A DNA stretch of 51,669 nt, taken from positions 1-51,669 of the IMG/VR virus record IMGVR_UViG_3300011270_000003; one strand, written 5' to 3'. The DNA is from a virus. The notes under the pieces were generated by a model that saw nothing but the letters and a program-made list of their open reading frames with translations, was not told where the DNA came from and searched no databases. Shown one piece after another: positions 6,507 to 14,900 of this stretch. Positions within the stretch are counted from its first letter, which is position 1; each line of letters opens with the position of its first letter. The position numbers and the translations under genes are program-made.

Positions 6507-6798
6507 AGAAGATGTCATTGCGGTTAAATACGAAGATTCTAGAAAAGAATATCCTAAACAATTAGAGTTAAAGACGACTGTAGGACATCTTAAAGATCTA
6601 TTACTTCAAGAGATGATGCTGAATAACTGGATTACAGATGATGAAGAAGTAGTTCATTTTGTATTTGGAAAGATAGCTCCTATGTGGGAGAATGCTAAAT
6701 CTCTTAATGGATATTTAAACTTGGAGATACCTTTTACAATTACATTAAACAAACAAGAACAAAAGAAATCAGAGGTTAAGTTTAGAACATATGAGTAG
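6487..6798 (+). CDS. Hypothetical protein, 103 aa
   Basis: ATG 6487 is preceded by AGGAGAAGAAG; the upstream in-frame ATG at 6421 lacks a ribosome binding site and would add a basic stretch that belongs to the overlapping small gene. The product mixes helices (HLKDLLLQEMMLNNWI) and strands (NLEIPFTITLNKQEQKKSEV). I do not recognise a family. It ends 8 bases inside the HNH-like gene. Confidence 0.65.
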   Translation: MTKPLSREDVIAVKYEDSRKEYPKQLELKTTVGHLKDLLLQEMMLNNWITDDEEVVHFVFGKIAPMWENAKSLNGYLNLEIPFTITLNKQEQKKSEVKFRTYE

Positions 6799-7024
6799 AA
6801 ACTATGCAAAAGAAACAAGATGGGAAGATAGTCCAGCACAAGTTAGACGCCGTGAAGCTCGTAATCAAGCTAGAACGCATGCTGAACGACTTGGAAGAGT
6901 TACAAAAGGCGATCATAGAGAACTGGACCATATTGGGTTCCACCGCACGGGATCGCTTGATGATGTACCGACCAAGGTGGTTTCTCGTCACGCCAATAGA
7001 ATACGGCAACCACCTAGACATTAA
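6791..7024 (+). CDS. Small HNH-like phage protein
   Basis: The 77-aa product matches the family of tiny phage HNH-type proteins: RRREARNQARTHAERLGRVT, KGDHRELDH, then a loop, DDVPTKVVSRHANR and a basic tail. The conserved pattern is RN-AR, G-V-KGD, DH and S-NR. ATG 6791 is chosen because the frame carries this pattern and GAGG lies 18 bases upstream. The other frame (from 6804) is also open through this stretch but shows no family features. Such proteins may nick DNA or help packaging; whether this one is an active nuclease is unclear. Confidence 0.6.
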   Translation: MSRNYAKETRWEDSPAQVRRREARNQARTHAERLGRVTKGDHRELDHIGFHRTGSLDDVPTKVVSRHANRIRQPPRH

Positions 7025-7077
7025 ATTAGTTCCTTTAAATAGCACTCGCACAAGTGCTCGTGCACAGGAGACTACCA

Positions 7078-7586
7078 TGTGGTACAATAACGAAGAAGAT
7101 GTCACTGCTCAGAGCAAGAACTACTTCCTCCGAGAGATCAACACTATCGTTACTAAGAAGCAGGAAGAAGCTGCTAAGCGTTTTGGACTGAACGATCCTA
7201 AGCCTAAGACTCTGGCTGAAGCTGTAGAATGGTTGAAGACTGGTAAGTTTCGTATTGGAGATGAAGATCACGACCTGAATGATTTTTATTACCACAGTGC
7301 TTACCAGTTAACTGACTGGTTACATTGGATCGATCCTACTGTAGTCCGAGATGAGGATGGTTACAATCAGTACGTAGCTAAACTTAGTGAAGAGACTAAG
7401 AGGATTGAACGTATCGTTGTAGCCTGTCGTTTAGACGCAGAAGGTTATGATTACGACAGAGATAACGGTGCTGATTACAATGTCATCATCGATGCAATCG
7501 AAGAGTTAGAGAAGTGGGACTGGACTCCTCCGGCTAAGGTGATTCCTCTGGTGGCCACATCTGATGATATTGCAGAAGCAGCTTAA
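7078..7586 (+). CDS. Hypothetical acidic protein, 169 aa
   Basis: ATG 7078 follows CAGGAGAC, a good ribosome binding site. The frame is open upstream to 6804, but that part overlaps the HNH-like gene, so a fused 260-aa product is less likely. The protein is helical and acidic. An N-terminal helix pair (SKNYFLREINTIVTKKQEEA) is followed by FYYHSAYQLTDWLHWID and a C-terminal AIEELEKWDWTPPAKVIPLV. It is the last gene of the rightward operon, before the terminator. A hairpin (AGCACT/AGTGCT, 7039-7056) precedes its start. I recognise no family with confidence. Confidence 0.7.
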
Positions 7587-7608
7587 ACTATCTTCGTCGA
7601 GAGAAGAT

Positions 7609-7629
7609 CATCAGGCCAGGCCCCTGATG
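7609..7629 (+). promoter_or_regulatory. Intergenic hairpin
   Basis: CATCAGG 7609-7615 pairs with CCTGATG 7623-7629. It lies between the stop at 7586 and the terminator, next to a smaller stem at 7592-7607. It probably helps stabilise the mRNA 3' end. Confidence 0.45.
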
Positions 7630-7679
7630 TAAGAAACGTACAAGGGGTTATGTAAGCCGCACACATCCCACATGACTAA

Positions 7680-7713
7680 GCCTCGGTAAGCGAAAGCCTA
7701 CCGAGGCTATTTT
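7680..7713 (+). terminator. Rho-independent terminator of rightward operon
   Basis: A GC-rich stem of at least 9 bp (GCCTCGGTA 7680-7688 with TACCGAGGC 7699-7707, closed inside by GC-GAAA-GC) is followed by TATTTTT. It sits between convergent gene blocks and ends rightward transcription. The other strand lacks a T-run of similar quality. Confidence 0.9.
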
Positions 7714-7755
7714 TATGTCTAAATGAGATTTTAACTCTTATTTCTGTTGTGAACG

Positions 7756-9879
7756 TTATTTCAATTTACTTAACCTCTCTGCAGCTTCTCTAGCATTCTT
7801 AGTCATAGTTCTCATTTCATTTGGCCGTAACTGACTTTTATAATTTCGAACTGTTCCTACGCCTAATCCAAAATAATCTGCAATCTCTTCTACACTTTTT
7901 CCTGAGTCTAACATTTTAGTAAATTCTCCTTGACGACTACCAATAGAAGCCATAGCAGGAGAAGTATCTATTTTATTACCTTTCTCATCAAAGATAAGTT
8001 GATAAGATCTAGGTATATCTTCTGTCTTTGTAGCAAGAGATACACGTCTTTCTAACTCAGACATACCTGCTCTCTTCTGAGTATTTCTAGCTTCTACTTC
8101 CGATGCTAATTGTCTATATATTCTTTCTTTAGGAGATTCTGTAACTCCTTCCTTACGCATTCTAGCTGCGAATGCTTTTACAAATGATGCAGGAGCATCA
8201 GAAGGAACATTGAAAGCAAACCCTTCTTTGTTCTGAACCCAGTGTTGTAATTCATGAAGAATAGCGTCATGAACTTCTGTAGCATCTATAAGATTTTTAT
8301 TTAATTTAATAGTATTTTGACCACTCATAAATCTAGCTTCTGTAGTATCACTTACAAGATTTCTTTCAACTTTTATATTTTTAGCTTCTGGATATACTTT
8401 ATAAAATTCAGGATGATCTAATACATCGCCTAGTTTGGCTATATTCCAACTACTCTTATTTTTAAAAGCATTTAAATTTACAGAAGAAGGTAAATCACTA
8501 ACTTCTTGTCTAAGCATTCCTTCAGCACCATGTTCTACTCCAGTCAAAACTTTAACTTCTCCAGGAGATAAACCTTGTTTAAGAAGACCCTGAGCATATA
8601 ACTTCTTACCTAGAGAAGGAGCTACAAACATTCCTAAAGTATTAGGAATTGGACGAGCGGGAGTATTAAGCATTGAAGTAAAATCAAATAACTTAGGAGC
8701 TATTGTTTCAATCTCTTCATCTGTCAAAGCACCTTCATGACCTCTATCTGAGATCATTTTAAGAGCTCCCATTAAATTTTGAGCACCACGTAATAACGGT
8801 TCACCGATTGTTCTTACCGGAGATGTTCCAATAGCTTCACCAGCTCTTGTTGCCATTCCTTCCTGTCTACTACCACGATAATTACTTATATCTTTTCCAG
8901 TTCTTTCTGTATAACTCAGATGTCCTGTTACACCTGGTTTAACAGCTTCACGTTGACGTCTAGCTGCTTGTTCAAATGGATCAGACATAATAGTACTATC
9001 AGGTTCCATAGTCATCTTACGTACAGAACCTGGTTGGTCTGTATCTTCAAACAACTTAGATAGATCTAGACTAGGATTATCTTGTCCAGTCTTCTCCCAA
9101 CCTTCTAAAGAACTCTCGACCATATGGTGGGTAACTATACCTAACTTCTTATCTTTGTTAGCTAAGATCGCTTCTCTGATACCTTCGAATGCTCTGTCTT
9201 TAAATTGATTATATGATTCTCCACCAGGCACTACTTCATCTGGTTTCTTTTCTGCATAGTTCTGCAGAATATCATTATTACCTTCACAAGGTTTACCTTC
9301 GAAATTACCTACATTCCAAGTCTTTAATTTATCACTTATCGTGATAGGTATTCCAAGCTCTTTACCGATGATCTGGGATGTCTCTTTAGCTCTAGCTAGG
9401 GGAGATGATACCAGAGCCTCTAAACCTTTACCACGGAGCTCCTCAGCAGCTTCTAGGGCATGTTTACGGCCTTCGGCGCTTAACTTAACATCATCATTAG
9501 TTCCACGAATCTTGTCTTCTTCATTCTCTTCCGTAGTACCATGACGTATAATATGGATATCTTTAGGTTCTTCTAAATGTGTTTTATAACCTAGAACATT
9601 ACCTTTTTGTTTATCTGTAGCTCTTTGTAAAACATCAGACATCCCTTCTGCATAAAAAGGATATTCATTACGTCTATCTTCAACTTCACCCTGAAGATTA
9701 AAATCCAGACTTTCTTTATTTAATTTACCAGGTAAACCTGCATAATAATCATTTGGACTAATTTGGTAGACATCTGTCTTAGGATCATAATTAGGACTTT
9801 GAATTAATTTATGACTGTCTGCGACAGCTTCATATTCATTATCAAACCAACGACCATCACCGTAAGAAATACCCATCAT
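7756..9879 (-). CDS. Polyvalent internal virion protein: phosphatase + zincin-like + HTH
   Basis: This 707-aa protein carries three recognisable parts. Residues about 107-260 form a histidine phosphatase (phosphoglycerate mutase-like) domain, with IIRHGTTEENE (catalytic His113), SSPLARAKETSQIIG and VTHHMV (His251/His252). Residues about 485-610 resemble the zincin-like domain of phage polyvalent proteins: HPEFYKVYPEAKNI, a HELQHWVQNKEGFAF site (His542, Glu543, His546), and a downstream SEVEARNTQKR with a possible third ligand Glu. Residues about 655-685 (SGKSVEEIADYFGLGVGTVR) form a helix-turn-helix. It is the last gene of the leftward late operon, after three internal virion proteins, so it is probably packaged and injected with the DNA. 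Substrates are unknown. ATG 9879 overlaps the previous stop. Confidence 0.75.
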   Translation of the reverse strand: MMGISYGDGRWFDNEYEAVADSHKLIQSPNYDPKTDVYQISPNDYYAGLPGKLNKESLDFNLQGEVEDRRNEYPFYAEGMSDVLQRATDKQKGNVLGYKTHLEEPKDIHIIRHGTTEENEEDKIRGTNDDVKLSAEGRKHALEAAEELRGKGLEALVSSPLARAKETSQIIGKELGIPITISDKLKTWNVGNFEGKPCEGNNDILQNYAEKKPDEVVPGGESYNQFKDRAFEGIREAILANKDKKLGIVTHHMVESSLEGWEKTGQDNPSLDLSKLFEDTDQPGSVRKMTMEPDSTIMSDPFEQAARRQREAVKPGVTGHLSYTERTGKDISNYRGSRQEGMATRAGEAIGTSPVRTIGEPLLRGAQNLMGALKMISDRGHEGALTDEEIETIAPKLFDFTSMLNTPARPIPNTLGMFVAPSLGKKLYAQGLLKQGLSPGEVKVLTGVEHGAEGMLRQEVSDLPSSVNLNAFKNKSSWNIAKLGDVLDHPEFYKVYPEAKNIKVERNLVSDTTEARFMSGQNTIKLNKNLIDATEVHDAILHELQHWVQNKEGFAFNVPSDAPASFVKAFAARMRKEGVTESPKERIYRQLASEVEARNTQKRAGMSELERRVSLATKTEDIPRSYQLIFDEKGNKIDTSPAMASIGSRQGEFTKMLDSGKSVEEIADYFGLGVGTVRNYKSQLRPNEMRTMTKNAREAAERLSKLK

Positions 9880-11993
9880 TCAGGCTTTCTAGTCTTATAC
9901 TTTTCTTTGACTGCTGCTTTAAAAGCATCTTCATTCTGTTTCTGTTTAGCTATGGAATCATACATCTGTTGAGGTAAACCCTTCATAACTTCCGGATTAA
10001 GAGCTCCAAACTTCTGTAATTCACCTAACATATATGAGTTAATATCTGTACCTTCAGTCTCAGCTATAGATTTAATATTATGGAGACCATAGTTAATTCG
10101 GTTAACGTTCTTTCTAATACTATCGAATGCACTTACATTAGGAAAGTCAGCTACAAGCCTATGATTGACGGTATCCCAGCCAATAGATCCTTGTCCTGTC
10201 CCGCCTATACCTCCTCGTTCAAAATGAGGAGTTACTCCTAATGCTGTTTGAGCAGCAGATAACTGTCTAAGTTCCCCTGCAAATATCTCTTGACCGAAAG
10301 ATTGTGTAGCCCAAGATCTATAGTTCTGCCACAAAGGATTATTAACACTACTTCCAGACAATCTCCATATCTCTTTAGCCATATCTGTAGAAGTCATTCT
10401 ACCGAAGACAGATAAATTAGATCCATTCTCTTTCTCAAACTTAGATACTAAACCTAAGTTTTGAGAACTATAAGCATCTCTAATAAGATTTACTTTAACA
10501 TTATCGGGAGTCTTAGGATCAGCAATACGTTCTACATTATGAATCATCTCATCTATAGTCTTAGCTTTAGTAGCTGCAGGAATATCTTTAGCAGCATTAA
10601 CCTGATCTACACCAACTTTCATATTAGTGGTAGAAGTTCCAGTCATCTGTTTACCTGCAAAATCTTCTAACCAAGTCTTAACTCCAGGAGAACCGCCTAA
10701 GTTCTTATTTATAAAATATTGAGATACTTCTTTAGCGAAAGGATCTCCACCTACAGCTACAAGAGCAGACTGAGTTCTGAAGAATCCTCCCATAGTAGTA
10801 TCATTCATAAGACTAAGTTTAGACGTAGATGTAATAGCATTATAAGCATTAGTAGCTGAATGTATTTGACCATATTGACCATTAGACAATAGATCAGATA
10901 TACGATCAAAGTATTCTAGTTTAGAATTAACTCTCTTTCCTGCATCGTCTGGACCTAATATAGTGAATAAAGATTTACCATTGATACCTAATTTAGGATC
11001 ATTGATATCTCTTTCCATAGATGTCTTAGCAGCATTCTTAAGTAACTGTATCTTTTGTAAAGCTACTTGAGCTTGTTCAGGAGTAAGAGTTGCATTCTGA
11101 AGAGACTTCAGAACTGTGTCTGAAGCTTCAGGCTGAGAAATAGAATGTGCATAAGTATCTGATGCTTTATGTAGAAGTTTATCAGCTAAATCAGGAGCAG
11201 TTTCTTTCTCATCTTTTATAGTCCATTCTTTACGCTGGTTCTGTTGTTGGTCTACTGTGTAATTATACTTATAAGCATTTAATCTAGCTGCTGACACTCT
11301 ACCTTCATCATCAGATATCTCACCTCTGAGTAATCTATTCTTAAGAAAAGCTGCCTGTTCATTTCCAGATCTAATTTCTTGTTCTAAAGTAGAAAGTAAT
11401 TCATCATGTTGTTTCTGTTTACCTGCGTTAGCAGCATTTAGATCTCCTATAAGAGAGTTAGCATAAGCATTGGCTACATTCTTACCAGTAATACGTTCAG
11501 ACTCTCTATCTATATAATCTCTATATTGAGGCCACTGTTGTCTAATATCTTTAAGAACTTTAAACTGTCTACCTAACTTATCTGATTCAGTTATTTTTCC
11601 ATTGTTTCTTACATCTTGAAACATCTGAATAGCATTAATACCTTGATGAATATCAGAAGGAACTGCAGCACTACCTTGTGCTGTTAAAACATCTGTAGAT
11701 TGATTACCTTGAGTGTTCTGAGCTACTTGAGTACCACCTTCAATAGCCGCCTTAGTAGATTCTAAACCAGAGATATTTTCTTCGTCGATAGAAGTCATCT
11801 GTTTAGTTATGTCATCTTTAATATACCCCTTAATACCAGTATCAGCTAACTTACCAGTATCTTCTAAAGCAGTTCCTATTGTTTTGAAAAGAGTACCTCC
11901 AGACTTATCAGGAGTAGGTTCTTGAGCAGGTCTAGATAAATGAAGATAAAAAGGATCTGAAACCTGAGGTACTTGTGGATTAACAGGAGCCAT
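9876..11993 (-). CDS. Internal virion protein (T7 gp15-like position)
   Basis: The 705-aa product is mostly helical and rich in Ala, Gln and Asn, with a Pro-rich N-terminus (MAPVNPQVPQVSDP). The segment TLFKTIGTALEDTGKLADTG, then a repeated helix pattern, recalls the gp15 class of ejection proteins. It lies between the giant internal protein and the polyvalent protein and overlaps both by 1-4 bases, as in T7-like virion operons. It probably forms part of the DNA ejection conduit across the host envelope. The assignment rests on position and composition, not on a catalytic motif. Confidence 0.65.
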   Translation of the reverse strand: MAPVNPQVPQVSDPFYLHLSRPAQEPTPDKSGGTLFKTIGTALEDTGKLADTGIKGYIKDDITKQMTSIDEENISGLESTKAAIEGGTQVAQNTQGNQSTDVLTAQGSAAVPSDIHQGINAIQMFQDVRNNGKITESDKLGRQFKVLKDIRQQWPQYRDYIDRESERITGKNVANAYANSLIGDLNAANAGKQKQHDELLSTLEQEIRSGNEQAAFLKNRLLRGEISDDEGRVSAARLNAYKYNYTVDQQQNQRKEWTIKDEKETAPDLADKLLHKASDTYAHSISQPEASDTVLKSLQNATLTPEQAQVALQKIQLLKNAAKTSMERDINDPKLGINGKSLFTILGPDDAGKRVNSKLEYFDRISDLLSNGQYGQIHSATNAYNAITSTSKLSLMNDTTMGGFFRTQSALVAVGGDPFAKEVSQYFINKNLGGSPGVKTWLEDFAGKQMTGTSTTNMKVGVDQVNAAKDIPAATKAKTIDEMIHNVERIADPKTPDNVKVNLIRDAYSSQNLGLVSKFEKENGSNLSVFGRMTSTDMAKEIWRLSGSSVNNPLWQNYRSWATQSFGQEIFAGELRQLSAAQTALGVTPHFERGGIGGTGQGSIGWDTVNHRLVADFPNVSAFDSIRKNVNRINYGLHNIKSIAETEGTDINSYMLGELQKFGALNPEVMKGLPQQMYDSIAKQKQNEDAFKAAVKEKYKTRKPE

Positions 11994-14900
11994 TACCTAC
12001 CTCTTCCTTGATATAGTTGAGTAGTAGAATTGTATGCACGCATATAGTTCTCTTTCTGAGAGTAGGGAATATCTTTAAGATAGAAATCCCAATTAAGACG
12101 TTCTATTAATGTTTCATTATCTTTTGCAGCTTCAGCTATAGCCTCATGATACTTCTCTTCTGGATATCCAGATATAACTAAATAAGCATTAGCTTGAGCA
12201 AACTCTGATCTAGCTAATTCAGGATTCATTTCTTGATCTCTTAAAGCTCTGTGAAAGTATCTAATAAATTCTTTCTTACCCGTATCTTCCAAAGCTTTCT
12301 TATCTTTCAAAGACCACGTTACTCTTTGAATATCTGCAGCTTGTTGAGATTGCAATCCAGATAAACCCATAAATATAGCATTAGCAGGAGATGTACGATC
12401 TATGAAGGTTTCATTACGAGACATCCATCTACCTGTATTAATAGCTGCCATTGTCTTCCAAGCAGCACTATAAGAAGATATAATTTTAAGAGGTTCTGTA
12501 AATGTTTCCATAGTCATAGGAAATGCTTCATTATCTTGTCTAATCATAGACATCATAGCAGTTCTGAAACCATTAGAATATTGAAATGCTCCTGCTAGCG
12601 TAGAGAAGGAAGCACCGCCTAACATATTCCACCATGGTTTATCGCCTGTAAAGACGTCTCTGAAGACATCCATTCCAGGAGCACCATATCTCTGACCTAC
12701 GTCATAAACATTACCAGTGGCCATCTGTCCTAGCGCTGCAGGCAATCCTTCCATGAAAGTAGTCTGCCACCATTTATCTCCTACAACATAACCATTCTCT
12801 AGAGCTGTCTTTCTAAAGTATTGATCAAATGGAATAGTTGTAATACCAGTAGCTGTGGGAACACCAAAGGCAATAGCAAATGTACCAAATAATCTAGCTC
12901 TATTAATAGCAGCTTCAGTACCTGTACCCCCCATACGACTGCCAGTAAATAGTTCTGCTAATCTAAGTTGATAACCCATAAATTGAGACGGGAAAGAACC
13001 TATACCATACTGTATTCTAGACTTAGAAGCTCTGGACATATTACCCGATAGTAAGTCAGCTCTGTCCAGGATGGCTGCCCTATCCGCATTTGTAATACGT
13101 CCAGTAGGATTTCTATCTCTGAATTCTTTATAAGCTATGTAGTGAGCTCCGAATCTAGAATGTTGTTCTGATCCTCTGAAGAAGGCTGTACCTAAGTCTA
13201 AGAACTGTTGAGCACCATTAGATATTAACTTAGGAGCATAATGATTATCATATAAGATATGAGAAGAACCGACATTAAACATACCAGACTGGTTGCCTAA
13301 CATTCTAGCTTCTGTAAACTCACCTGGTTTAAACCCAAACTTAGAAGCTATACTATCAAGCTTGGCTATCCAATCAGGATATTCATTAAGTCGACCAAAC
13401 TGATGTAATAAAGCTGCTACACCTCCTTGAGTCGCTCTACCCCAACCAGCAATACCAGCCATAGTCACATAATTCATAGATTGAACTAATATTTGAGCAG
13501 GAGAGAATAGACCAATCACAGCATTGTAAGTTACATAATGCATAAGATCTATAGGTTTAGTTAAATTGGCTACTGTCCAAGATGGAGCTAGAATAAGACC
13601 TCTTGTCAGTTGATTACCACCTGGACCAAACTTCTTATACATAGCATCTGCTAAATCCTGAGACATTCGATCTAACATATTTTGTACTTTAGACGGAGTA
13701 CCTATAAATTGTTTAATCTTAAATCTAGCATCTTCTAATTGTCTTACTTGAAGTATATCAGCATCATTCTTAAATTCAGCATGATTGAAATGCCAGAAAG
13801 GAGAAGACTTCCAGGAATCTGGATTATCTAATTTAAGTAAAGACTCTGCTTGCTTAAGCCAATGTTCTACAGAAAAGATCTTATAATCATCCATAAATGT
13901 AGAATTAACTATATCTTTAATACCTCTATTAAGAGTAGGAATAGGATCTACTAACTGAGCAGGTTCGTATTTCCATAGAGGATTACCATGAGTTCCTTCA
14001 TCTCGCATAGTATAAAGATCATAAGCATCTCGCTCTTGAGTATATTTAATTTGATGTACTCTAGCATCTGAACCTTCTCTAGTACCATCCTTAAACCTAG
14101 GACCACCTGTTTTAGTCGTACCGTAGTAGTCTCTTTTAAACAAACCAGGATCTTGACTAGCTATAGTACTTCCTTTGGGAATTACTTGAATAGGTTCTCT
14201 TTTATTAAGACGAGCAGGAATTAATTCACCTTCTGGAGTACGTGTAGGATTAAACCAACTTTGTATCTCTTTCCAAGGTATAGCTGGTATACGAGACTCA
14301 GCTACAGTTTTAGCTGCTGTGGAATCTCTGTTAAGTAAAGCTATCCTGACTTCATCTAAAGCTTGAGCTACATCTCTACCCATTGCTCTATTGAGCATAG
14401 GCATAATGGTAGAATCTCCTTCATAAATAAACTTTTTATAGGCATTATCCCAACCTACTCTAGCCTGTTTAATATAGTGATCGTAATCATAATCAAAATG
14501 ACCGCCTCCACGACGTGATAGATTACTAAATGGTAATGGATTATTTTCAGCTCCTCTTACGTTAGAAGTAATTATGTATCTAATACGGGAGTTATCTCCA
14601 TTAAGAAATCCTTTTAGAGGTCTAGACTCAGGATCCCATATTCTAAAGACAGATCTAGTACCTGCAGCAATATCATCTCTAACTTGATTGACGAACTTAG
14701 GATTAAAACCTCTTCCACCTACAACACCAATCTTCTCTTCACCTAAAGAAGTCCCTAATATTAGAATAGAATCAGAACCTATAGGAAAGATATTCTGTTT
14801 AATAGCTGGGAAGAAACCTGATTTAATCTCTTCTCCACCTTGATTTAACATAGAGACTTGCCAGTGTTCAGTACCTAGACGAGACATATTTCTATATAGA

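Noticed and set aside
6804-7077. 260-aa fusion protein starting at 6804
   Set aside because: The overlapping frame encodes a recognisable HNH-like family protein, and ATG 7078 has its own strong ribosome binding site.
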